Shown here piece after piece: positions 13,111 to 23,599 of a stretch of DNA of 64,000 nucleotides (positions are counted from its first letter, which is position 1; each line of letters opens with the position of its first letter). The notes beneath the pieces are model-generated. The model was not told the origin of the DNA. It ran no database searches and worked only from the letters and a program-made list of their open reading frames with translations. The stretch is from Ascidia mentula (taxonomy: Eukaryota > Chordata > Ascidiacea > Phlebobranchia > Ascidiidae). The stretch lies in NCBI GenBank assembly GCA_947561715.1, contig OX387198.1:13702001-13766000 (forward strand), in the 5' to 3' direction. Made by a program: the position numbers and the translations under genes.

Positions 13111-13232
13111 GTATCAGTCTTCTTGTCTACGAACTGAGTTCTCTTGATTTGGCACTCTTTTAAAATAGACTGACTTTTGTATTTAAAAATGTACACTAGC
13201 TTTCGCGAATACCTCTCGCTTCATCAGGTGTA
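13111..13232 (-). repeat. Dispersed repeat with hammerhead-like motif (Penelope-like LTR fragment?)
   Basis: Bases 13111-13181 share a long near-identical stretch with 17864-17936 (GTATCAGTCT to GACTTTTGTA). Immediately adjacent, on the minus strand at 13191-13232, is TACAC, CTGATGA, a GCGA/TCGC hairpin, GAA-AGCT-A and GTGTA, the order of a minimal hammerhead ribozyme. Penelope-like retroelements are known to carry such motifs in their pseudo-LTRs. The assignment to that family is inference. Confidence 0.4.
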
Positions 13233-13240
13233 AATAAACA

Positions 13241-13840
13241 CACAGTTTCTCTTAATAGACATCGAAATTTTTAACGCAGCACAACGTAAAGCTTTTCGCC
13301 AAAGGATTCGAGTTCTTTTCTATTCGCCGGCAGTTCGATTTTACCTCCATACGGAGGTAGTTAGATGACGGTATCTTGTTATGAGGACCGAGCAGAAAAA
13401 ATAATCATTCTGGAGGCGCTTTTTCTACCGCTACCTGGATTCCAATCCTGCTTATTCTCGGAATAAATATCGATCAGGTTTTCTTCTTAGTATATGGGAC
13501 GAGATGATGGGGAAAACAGTCAAACGTAAGAGCGCTAACTAGCGGACGTCTCCAAGCAGATGTAAAACCGCTTTATACAACGTTGCAAGAAAAATTGCGT
13601 CATGACAGAGGAGAAATTTGGAAGTTGCCGGTTGGAACCAAATAAATTTTTAAGTGCATTTATAATTATGTGAAATAATATGGTCAAAGTTAGTTCAAAC
13701 TTTAAGTCGATGCTCAAGATTACGAGTCATTACGAACATTTGTTGGTAAGCCTCTCAAAAGCACTTCGTGGAATTGATACTGTTTTAGTCCGATTACAGC
13801 AACATCTCCGCAATTGCTTGTGAAAATCACACATCAATGT
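13241..13840. other. Intergenic, nothing recognised
   Basis: I see no gene or clear repeat boundary here. The block lies downstream of CRIP-like copy B. Confidence 0.4.
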
Positions 13841-13860
13841 TTTGATAAAGGCTGCATTGA

Positions 13861-14140
13861 TTTATTAATTATTGGCGTCTAAAATATGAGGTCGGTTTAC
13901 TTGGAAACCGCATAAATCGTTCGCCAGTGCATGCAAAAATCAGAGATTTACATATGATTGAAAGTATAGTAGTACAATTAAAAATATTGGTCGACACAAC
14001 GTGCGTATTTATTTCCAAATTTCGGAATGACGGCCTAAAAATTATGTCATTTGCAAAATAGCAAAGCGATTATGGTTACACAATTATATGTTTTTTTTGT
14101 ATCTACAGATTAGTGTCGGCAAAATTTCGGTGCATATTTG
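13861..14140 (-). other. Probable 3' UTR of CRIP-like copy B
   Basis: The 280 bases after the copy B stop are recognisably conserved after copies C, D and E, including an AATCAG...GATGATTGAAA-like block. On the minus strand AATAAA occurs at 13861-13866, and the equivalent in copy D is at 20501-20506. This fits a duplicated 3' UTR. Confidence 0.5.
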
Positions 14141-16575
14141 TTAGTACTTGTGGCTCTCCGTACCTCCATGACCAAAACCTATAAGAATAAAAATAAGTTG
14201 CAACCTCCTGTTTATTTTGTCTATATAAGCCATACTTTTACTACTGTGCCAATATATGCAAACAGCTAGCATTTTTGTGTGCAAAAAAAAACAAAAAAAT
14301 CGGTTGCGAATGCTGAACATTGGGATGTTACAATGATAAGAAAGATAAAGCATGTTTTTGACAACGAGAATATGTACAAACCAAAATTACCACTGAAAAA
14401 CTTAACCCGGAGTTGCGGTTGAGAAACACTTGTACTTGGAGACATATAGCGATTTGCCAGCAGTCTACATTAATTGCCTTTAAATTTTACGTTACGATAC
14501 CCTTTAAGTAAAAATTTACGATACCCTTTAAGTGAGAGTATCGCGATTTACAAATATAAGGATTTAACAAATCTATGTTGAAAAAGTGCATTCGTGGTCT
14601 AACTGCGTTAAAGTGTGTACATTTTGAAACTATAATGAGGGTTTATCATGTTTATTACAAAGATTCGTTTGTGGATTGGAAACGAATGCATGTTCATGCC
14701 TTTTCTGTAAACACGCGAAATCATCATATTTGTTTACATTTGTATTGTATTTTTCTATTCTAAAGTTTTTTTGATGCTGCAGACACCGCTGCCCGAACTG
14801 AGCCAAATGACTAATTTTACTGTCATACAGTGTTGAAACAAAGCCGTCTCGGTAAGAACCGTTTGGCTAATGTGCTCCAAATTGTAATGAGAAATTGATT
14901 TTTAGTAATTTTATAAACTTCTACAAGGATATCATTTGGTGTACGAAAATGTTCTGATCGATAAAATATCTGGTAAAAAAATTTCACCACAGCTGGCAAA
15001 TTAGACGGAGGTGAAATCTCTTGTCTAAAATCTCGTTAATTAAATGTCAATCACAAACAAAAAGTTAAGCCTGAGTTCATATTGCATACCAACCTGTTGG
15101 GCCAAACAGGGCAGCGTAGCAGGGTTTGTGGCAATATGGCTTTCCATGGTGCTGCAATAAAAATTTTTTACATAAATCCATTGTTTCTTCAAGTAAGTAA
15201 AAACAACAAATATCCTCGTTCAAAATAATATGTCCACATACCTCAGCATGACCTCCACTGTTAAGAGTTTTCTTGCACTTTTCGCATCTTAGACATGGTC
15301 GGTGCCAATCCTTTCCAAGGGACTGAACTTTCTCAGCTGCAAAAGGCATACTCATGTATAAGGTTTGAATTAATAGATCACTCAACATAAACTGTGCCGA
15401 TGGTGAAAACAGCAAGCAATACAATGCGCATTAATTGATCACTTTTACAGTAAATGCAATCCTATATGATTGGCAGGATCGCCCCACTGCACTGGACTGC
15501 AAAGCCAGTAAACGTATTGTTTTACAGAAAATGCGTGACTTTACTTTTAGTTTTATTTTGAACAGAAGCAGATTCTTTGATATTAATCAAACAAAGTTAA
15601 AAGTTCATCATTCTTTTATGTTATAGTATAACAGAGTGCAATACTTTTAACAAAACAACGCTAATAGTAACATTTCCAAGTAAAACCTTATATCGTAAGG
15701 TATACTCTGTTTAATACATCTGTTTCTATGCTGAAAACGTATATCATAGCCACCCTTCGTTCATTTTATTTTACCCACAGTGTAATCTAAATACAAGTTA
15801 ATATTAACTTAATGGAAAATGGAAACACTTGGTTTCGGCGTCGGGGATATATTAATTTGCTTCATTATCGCGATTTTGCGCTTGTGGGTCAACACATACA
15901 AACTTCCAAAGGCGTATGCTGGGTAAACCCGGCGGCCCTACTTCACATTATTGGAGCGTAACAAAATAAGCCGTTCATTAACCGAACTTTTCGGACCTTC
16001 TTCCACGAAGCGTGACGTACTTTTCAACAACAACAGACTGCTGTATTCGTGACAAACGATGCCTTAACCGATATAAGGTGGAACCACTTCTATAAAACAT
16101 TTATCCAGGCCCAGCCCATTTCTCGAAAATTGAGTTCTGTTACGTGGTAAATTATTGCTAGGTCAAAGGGATAAATCCCATTACCTCACAAAGCGACTGA
16201 CTGCGATACAATTGTAGATGCGAGAAAAAAAATCACGATTCAATTTATGATGAATGTTTTGTACCTATGACATGTTTAATGTTCATCTTCATAGCAGGTT
16301 TATTTGGCAAAGTAATCAACAAATTTAAAATGCATTGAATATATAAGGCCTGCTGTTAAAACCACTTGGTTGCAATACAGCTTCAGTCATATGAAATCTG
16401 AGATGTTCAACACTTAATTTCATAACAATACTTTACTGCACCGTCACGCCAAAAAGATTGGAAAACAACGATACTACATGGAAAGAATTTTGATCGCACA
16501 AAGCAATATTTGCAGGATTAGCACTGAACTCTTACCAAAGTACACTTCTTTTCCACAATTAGGACACTTCGGCAT
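14141..16575 (-). CDS. CRIP1-like single LIM-domain protein, copy B (76 aa)
   Basis: Exons: 16536-16575 (ATG), 15242-15336, 15094-15151 and 14141-14178 (TAA), with phases 1, 0, 1. The protein opens [13 protein letters not shown], then [39 protein letters not shown] and [12 protein letters not shown]. Zinc ligands C4, C7, H25, C28, C31, C34, C52 and C56 are all present. Length and sequence match vertebrate CRIP1 (77 aa) closely, including the glycine-rich tail. This copy looks the most canonical of the array. Intron 2 is only 90 bp. CRIP1 is a small LIM adaptor; its ligand here cannot be deduced. Confidence 0.92.
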
Positions 16576-17170
16576 GACTGCGAGTAAGTGGTAATTTAGT
16601 TCAATTTCACCTACGCGGAATTTAAAACTCTACATAAAAAAAATGAAAGGTGTTTAGATACAGAATAAGATTAACAGAACATAATGAACTTTGCTATATA
16701 TCATGTGCAACTACCATATAAATTTTCTACAACGCTAGCTGTTGAGCAACCATCCTGTTTTAGCCACCAATATCGTTTTTAGTGATTGTTTTAAAGCATC
16801 TTGTTACTATTCGTTAAAGCTGCGCCATCGCCACACGACCTCAAACTTATTCTAACCAATAGTTAGCTTGACTGGAAGGCACACCCATTGCTATACGCTT
16901 GACTGAAATAAAAAAAACGCGAAAGTCCAAATTTTCCGCATTTTAGTTCGCTTGCCCTTTCCTACCGAAAATCAATCACGGACATAAAGCATTGCCTAAA
17001 ATTAATTTATCATAGGCTTTGCTCACTATAAAATTGCAACCGTGATTCCTTTTTGTCGACCTAGTGTGAAAAATGGAATCAGAGATTATACAACTAAAGT
17101 TATTGTGCGCACTTGACAATCCATATTGATCTCCTATAGGTATATAGGTGAATCTATGCAACCTTAGCAA

Positions 17171-17407
17171 CATAAAAGCGTGTATAATGATTTTGTTGCT
17201 GCCAGGCATATTGTAACTTAATAATCTGTTCTTCTGGCATATATAAAACGTAACTTTATTCACCGACGTTTCGCCTGTTATTCAACAAGGCTCCCTCAAG
17301 GTAATGGTACAGAGGAAGCCTTGTTGAATAACAGGCGAAACGTCGGTGAATAAAGTTACGTTTTATCTTTGCCAGAAGAACAGATTATTAAGTCATAAAA
17401 GCGTGTA
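17171..17407. mobile_element. Fold-back element with ~80-bp palindromic arms
   Basis: Arms at 17216 to about 17299 and about 17310-17393 are near-perfect reverse complements around a short loop. They include ACGTAACTTTATTCACCGAC and its mirror. A 14-bp direct repeat, CATAAAAGCGTGTA, flanks the unit (17171-17184 and 17394-17407) and looks like a target duplication. There is no coding capacity. The arms contain a GCGAAACGTC box after a short stem, resembling a degenerate hammerhead core. Confidence 0.65.
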
Positions 17408-17863
17408 CCGATATTAATTTTTTTCCCGTGGAGTAGGACATTAATATTTTTAACGGCGACGCAACAGAAAGCGAATTGAAAACCAGTAGGCATGCATCGA
17501 AATCTTTTTGTTCGTGAGTCACATATAGATGCTTACTGCTTTGGGGACCAAGTAAAAACAATTGGCAACATCGGTCAAGCAGAAAACCTGATTGGGAATC
17601 GTCGCTAGGATATCCTACGATCGTACCCCAAAATTTGAAGATTGTCGCTGTAAAAAATCTCCTCCTGGGACCCGAGGGAAACTGCTGAGCACCCTCTGGC
17701 GACGTAAACAAGCAAAGTTAAACCTATGTTACAAATGGGGCCAGCATCAGCTCATTGAATTTTTGGCAAACACAGCGACAAACATATGATACTTCACTCC
17801 TCTGCAAATTGCATCAAACCTTTAAAAGCTTACATAAAGCATCATCAAATTATTAAATGTGTC
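17408..17863. other. Duplicated upstream block of the CRIP array
   Basis: About 17630-17790 shares diverged sequence with 20140-20345 and 22230-22410, each upstream of a CRIP-like first exon (common words near CACTGGCG and in the AAACATATG-type end). It is part of the ancestral duplication unit and no coding role is supported. Confidence 0.45.
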
Positions 17864-17936
17864 GTATCAGTCTTTATATGTCTACGAACTTAATTCTCTT
17901 GATTAGGCATTCTTTTAAAAAAGACTGACTTTTGTA
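17864..17936. repeat. Second copy of the 13.1-kb dispersed repeat
   Basis: This stretch matches 13111-13181 with scattered substitutions, sharing ATTCTCTTGATT versus GTTCTCTTGATT and the end GACTGACTTTTGTA. The hammerhead-like flank present at 13.2 kb is not preserved here. Confidence 0.6.
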
Positions 17937-18267
17937 GCATCATGCAACCTGGCGTTTTGATGCTGAAATATTTTTATGTAGGACTGCATTAACACGTTTT
18001 AGTTACTGACGTCCAAGTTGTTTTGACTTTAAAACACTGCACAACTCGTTCGTTACTGCATGGAAAAAAATCAGTAATATACAGATGATTGAAACAAATA
18101 CAGCACGAATATTAGTCAGGACAACGCGTGTATTCATTTCTTAAGTTTGAAATGATGTACGCTGACGACTTGAAAACATGTCATTGCTATTTACAAAACA
18201 TCAAAGCAATTGGTTACACGATTACATGGTTTTGGTATAAATGCACATGGGTGTCGGTGCATACTTG

Positions 18268-19503
18268 TTAGAACTTGTGGCTCTCCGTACCTCCACTCCC
18301 AAAACCTAAACGAATAAATAAGAAGTATTAAACAAATATATTCGCAACTGCGGTGCCTAATGTGTGAAAGCAACAGTTACGGATGTTGGACACTCCGATG
18401 TGACATACATGAAACAGATCGCAAAAGGGTTGGTACACGTAATAGATAGAAAGTATCCAACACAGCAATTCATATGAAGAGTTAAAACTGTATCAAACGA
18501 ACAACAAAGCCGTGGTACAGGAAGGTGACACATAATTGTGACCGTGGTTTATGTGTAACTGATACGCAGCATGTATTGTGCTTCCTGCTGTGTAAACTTC
18601 GTGCTCTACACAAACAGTGTTCACACCTGAAACTTTGTGAAAATAGGCCTGAGAATTGGGCGAGTGGCTAAGGCACACAATTACCATATAACGGGAAACC
18701 GCCAATGCTTATGCAATTACTCATCAGACGCGTGGAGTTTGTAGTCACTTAGACAATGACCATGAGCCTTGCCAAAACATTATTATGTGTGTCACGACGT
18801 GCAAACTATATCACAACAATTTGGAGGATTTTCATTCGGTTGTTTATCAACTACCAGAGTTAATCACTCTCGGTTCTGTTGTGAACAAAATGACCAAGCA
18901 CATCTCTGTGACAAAAATACTCGTTCCATTGATGGAAATCAAATACAATCGAAACGATTCAAGGTTTTGTCAAAAACGTTCAATACTAACCTCCTGCCCC
19001 GAACAGGGCAGCGTAGCAGGGATTGTGGCAATATGGCTTACCGTCACGCTACAGAAAACATTATATAGATTCATTGTAATTTCTTTGAATCGCATATGAA
19101 AATATCATCACATACCTCAGCATGACCTCCACTGTTAAGAGTTTTATTACACTTTTCGCATCTTAGACATGGTCGGTGCCAATCCTTTCCAAGGGACTGA
19201 ACTTTCTCAGCTGCAAAAAATTATGTCAGCTTAAAAATTGTTATTAGATATTGGAAGTATTTGCGCCCCACGCACACTATATATCTCGTTCTAATGTCAA
19301 AGCCTTAATTTTGACAACAATCGATGCAATAAAACAATGCACAAACATTGAGCCTTTTTTGTGGCAAAACTTCTTTGTGTAATAGTTCTTGCATTCAACA
19401 ATTATACAACAAAAAGAAACAGGTAATTTTTATATGACGGAGCAGAAAAAACAAACACCTTACCAAAGTAGACTTCTTTTCCACAACTGGGACACTTTGG
19501 CAT
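18268..19503 (-). CDS. CRIP1-like single LIM-domain protein, copy C (76 aa)
   Basis: Exons: 19464-19503 (ATG), 19116-19210, 18991-19048 and 18268-18305 (TAA), with phases 1, 0, 1. The sequence opens [13 protein letters not shown]; exon 2 equals that of copy B except CEKCNKTL; exon 3 gives [19 protein letters not shown]; the tail is [12 protein letters not shown]. All eight LIM ligands are intact. Exon 3 is more diverged from B than exon 2 is, which suggests conversion of exon 2. The gene is compact (1.24 kb) because introns 1 and 3 are short compared with B and E. Confidence 0.9.
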
Positions 19504-20500
19504 GGTTGGGTTCAGTGAATACTATAACCAACTATATCAAATATACTTGTGCAGGATTTGAATATTTGTATAGGCCTACAGATAAAGTTTTTTTTTTTAA
19601 TTACAGATGAACGACATACAACTCTGCATGCTACAGATACATTTCTACAGCGCAAATCTCCAGGTTTACTACCACTATGTACGTATATGTTTATGACAGC
19701 TTTATCGCAAATATTTTTTTGATGGCTCATAAAGCTTTTACAGCAAATATTCAATTACATACAAGAAATATTTAGCTCTAATGTAGAAGATTAAACAGGC
19801 TACCATAAAATTTTATGGCAGAACATACACGATCATTTGTTAAACATATTGTTCAATTTAGTGTATTAGTTGCGATTGTTATTTTTATAGGCTCTTTCGT
19901 TATTCACACGATAAAATACTTGCACCAGTTTGTTCAGGCTGCACCACCGCCACCTCATTACAACTATGAAAATATCATCACATACCTCAGCATGATACCA
20001 ACGCAGAATTTGAATATGTGCATACAGGTAAAAGGGCCTGATCATTTGACAAACATATTGAATAATGAATTTATTGGTTGCGACTGTTATTTTTTTGGGC
20101 TCTTTCGTTCAGGTTACGCCACCCCATTAAAACATTACTCTGCAAATGACTTTTTTCTGTGGTTTAACTGGGAGGATATTCGTTTAGGACAAAAAAAAAA
20201 GGAAAAAGGGCTTCTGTCCATCCTCTGGGACCGGAGGGAAGCTGTTGAGCGTCCACTGGCGGATGTAAGAAGTTAACTTCTGTTACCACTGGGATCAGCA
20301 TCTTGCTAAATTGCCAGCAAACACAACGTCAAACATTTGTACAGTAAGGACCAACCAAATCAGCTATATTGTTTGTCTCAATGATATACAAAACCGTGAG
20401 TTATGTTGATGAATATATACAATTGCTATGTGTATTTTGTATATATATATATATACAACGCACAAAAGAAACAAATTGATAAAATTTTTGATCAACTTGA
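19504..20500. other. Duplicated intergenic block between CRIP-like copies C and D
   Basis: About 19730-19870 is repeated at about 27640-27800 upstream of copy E (shared GATCATTTGTTAAACATATT). A 31-bp copy of an intron 2/exon 2 border is embedded near 19964. The 153-codon plus-strand open frame here is built from these repeats and is not conserved in the other copy. Confidence 0.5.
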
Positions 20501-20713
20501 TTTATTTCTTGACGTCCATTCCAAAATATAAGTTTATTTTGACATTAAAACACTGCACAATTCGTTCGTTACTGCATGAAAAAATCAGTGACATATACAG
20601 ATGATTGAAACAGCACTTATTGGTCAGGATAACGTGTATACACTTTTCAAGTTTGGAATGGCGTACGATGACGGCTTAAAAATACATTATTTACAACACA
20701 TCAAAGCAACTGG

Positions 20714-22031
20714 TTACGCGATTACATGGGTTTGTTGTGTCAACAGATCTGTGTCGGCAAAATCCGTACTTCCACCATAACCTAAACAAAGAAATGTAAA
20801 GATTTCTTAAGAACAACTTTATAAACTTATTGAGTCAACCCATAGGCAACTGCTCTGCCGAATGTGTTCAAGCAAGAAAGAAAAATCCTGAACAAAAAAG
20901 GTGATACTTGCGCAAAAATAACTAAAAAGGGTGTTGCTAAATTATAGATGTTGCACAAGCGGATGCAACTAACATGAAACAGATTGGAAATAGTTTGCTA
21001 TAGTTTGGACAGTAAGTGTAATATCTACCACAGCAACGCACATGCTGAGTTCAAAATAGCTTTTTCATCAAAACGAACGACGAAATTTTGGACTACACAT
21101 GCACAGGAAAGCAGTCAGTATTTACGTGACACATGTTTACGAGGCACGAGCACGACATATCATGCTTTGTATTCAAACTATTTTGCAAAAAAATATGCAG
21201 AAAATTAATTTGTGGAGCCTGTGAATAGGGCGTTTAGTTAAGGCACATAAAACAAACACCAGTGCATCTCCCCAACTTCCTGCGAAATTACAAACAGGAA
21301 GTGGTGTCATATACAAGCAAGTACTACTGTCAACAGCAGCATTGGTGAAGTAGAAACAGTGTGCACTGTTGTTTGCAGGTTTTATTTATAGTTATAGTTT
21401 TGGTTACAATTACCTTTTATGTTTCAAAACCTAAAGTGTAGTATCGACAGTACCCTGACAAAATCACTCATTCCAATATTGGAAGCCAAACACAAGCAAA
21501 AAGTTTAATACTAACCTCCGACACCGAACAGGACAGTGTAGCAGGGATTGTGGCAATAAGGCTTACCTTCATGCTACAAAAATATTTTATATATTCATTG
21601 TAATTTCTTAGAAGCGCATGTGAAAATATGATCACATACCTCGGCATGACCTCCACTGTTAAGAGTTTTCTTGCACTTTTCGCATCTTAGACATGGTCGG
21701 TGCCAATCCTTTCTAAGGGACTGAACTTTCTCAGCTGCAAAACATTTGTGTCAGCTTTGAAATTTAAATTAGCTATTGGGAGTATTTGCGCCCCGCGCAC
21801 TATATATCTCGTTCTAATGTCAAAGCCTTGATTTTGACAACAATCGATGCAGTTATTTTAGTAACAATGCAAAGTCATAATGCCTTTTTTGTGGTAAAAT
21901 TTCTTCGTGCTATTGCATCTTACACATTAGTTAGACAAATTACAACAAAAATAAACAGGTAAATTTTTGTAGAAGTAGCAAAAAAACATACCAAAGTAGA
22001 CTTCTTTTCCACAACTGGGACACTTTGGCAT
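20714..22031 (-). CDS. CRIP1-like single LIM-domain protein, copy D (altered C-terminal tail)
   Basis: Exons: 21992-22031 (ATG), 21640-21734, 21516-21573 and 20714-20781 (TAA). The LIM core is complete, with [13 protein letters not shown], then [18 protein letters not shown] (G to R within SLGK) and [19 protein letters not shown]. All zinc ligands remain. The last exon reads [18 protein letters not shown] and then HVIA. Compared with copy E, the segment encoding the usual GGTESHKY end has been lost and the frame now runs into former 3' UTR sequence. The splice acceptor is intact. The product would still fold as a LIM domain but lacks the family tail. It may be a decaying or a diverging paralogue. 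Confidence 0.8.
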
Positions 22032-23310
22032 GACTGGGTTCAGTGGATATATTATAATTAACTATATCAAATGTATTAACGCAGAATTTGAATATGTGCA
22101 TACAGGTAATGGTTTTCTGAAAAATTACAGATAAACGATATAGGCCTACAACTCGGCACGGTACAGATACATTTCTACAATTTCAAACTCCAGGTTTACT
22201 ACCACTATGTCCTCATTTCAACTTTACACTGCAACTGACTTTTTTCTGTGGCTAAACTGGGATCTTATTTGTTTGGGGCGAGAAAAACCTTTTGTCTTTT
22301 TTTAACGCACCTGAAAACTGTCGAGCGCCCACTGGCGGAAGTAAACTTCTGTTACTACTAAAATTAGCATCTTATTATTTTCTGGTAAAAACAGCTTTAA
22401 ACATATGTACAATTAGGACAAATAATATAACCCATGTAGCTGTTGTATAATTTTCAATGCTCCATAACGAATGTAGGCGTGTGGACAAGACGGTAAAGTG
22501 GAATAGGGTGAAGCAATATAATGTACTCACAAAGAAAAAAAAACACAGAGAAACATTAAAACCGTGATTACTTATACAGCGGACATACGAGGGTTATATA
22601 TATATATAATTTTTATCTTATAAATTTTACCCAACAAAACAATACTGTTACCTTTGTCAGGTTTGCATAAAATACTTAATCGAGTTGTAACTTCTAGCTA
22701 GAGTTAAAGCATGTTCCCTTATTGACATATATAATGAATATTTCTGGGCGCCTAATTGGTTTAAGATGTAACCGCGAGTATGGACTCATTAACGTGTGTT
22801 TGAGCACTTCTTTCGAGCTATGTCAAACAATTAACAGAAAACCCCAAGCATAGGGTAGACTTAGAAATCCACACCATCCTGGGCAAGCTAAAGGAAAGCA
22901 ATGTGGCTTGTCAAAATTATTGGAAACAAATTGTATTCATCAATGCAAGCCGCAGCTAAATGCCGACGGTGTTCGTTAACACCATTACCACTTTTAATTA
23001 TATAATCACTTCTTTGCTCGCTATTAATCACGGTTTTCAATATTTCTTCGTATTGGAGTGAACTTTTGATATGGTTTTAACTTTTAACCTAGTTTTACTG
23101 CATGTTCTCAGGTGCTCCAGCTTACCCCTGATCATCCACCGTACCGTCTAACAATGAATTTTCTAACAGCCGATATTCGCCATATGGGCTATATTGTGTT
23201 TGTCTTACTGATAAAAAAAACCTTGAGTTAAGTTACGAAATATGTACAACTGCAAAATGTATTTTGCGAATACAAGACACAAAAGAAAAATTTTGATAAT
23301 AGCTGCATCA
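22032..23310. other. Intergenic between CRIP-like copies D and E
   Basis: The first 400 bases hold the diverged duplicated upstream block (about 22230-22410). A short (TA)n run lies near 22598. Nothing else was recognised. Confidence 0.45.
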
Positions 23311-23599
23311 ACATGATTTACTTATTGTCGTCTAATCCAAAATATGAGGTTGTTTTGACTTTCAAACACTGCACAAATCGTTCGCTACTGCATGAAAAAA
23401 ATCAGTAATATACAGATGATTAAAACAGCACTTTCAAAATTATTGGTCAGGACAACGTGTAATTAATTCTTAAGTTTGGAATGGCGTACGATAACGGCTT
23501 AAAAAAACATATCATTTACAACAAAGCAAAGCAATTGGTTACGCGATTACATTGTTTGGAATATCTACAAATTAGTGTCGGCAAAATGTCGATACATAT

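Noticed and set aside
19815-20276. 153-codon plus-strand frame with a hydrophobic stretch near its start
   Set aside because: It is assembled from the duplicated upstream block and a pasted intron-exon border. The paralogous block at 27.7 kb does not keep the frame, so it is not a gene.
20984-21208. Similar open frames at 20984-21208 and 23853-24068
   Set aside because: Both lie in intron 3 of copies D and E on the opposite strand. Their likeness comes from duplication of the intron, and the frames diverge at indels.
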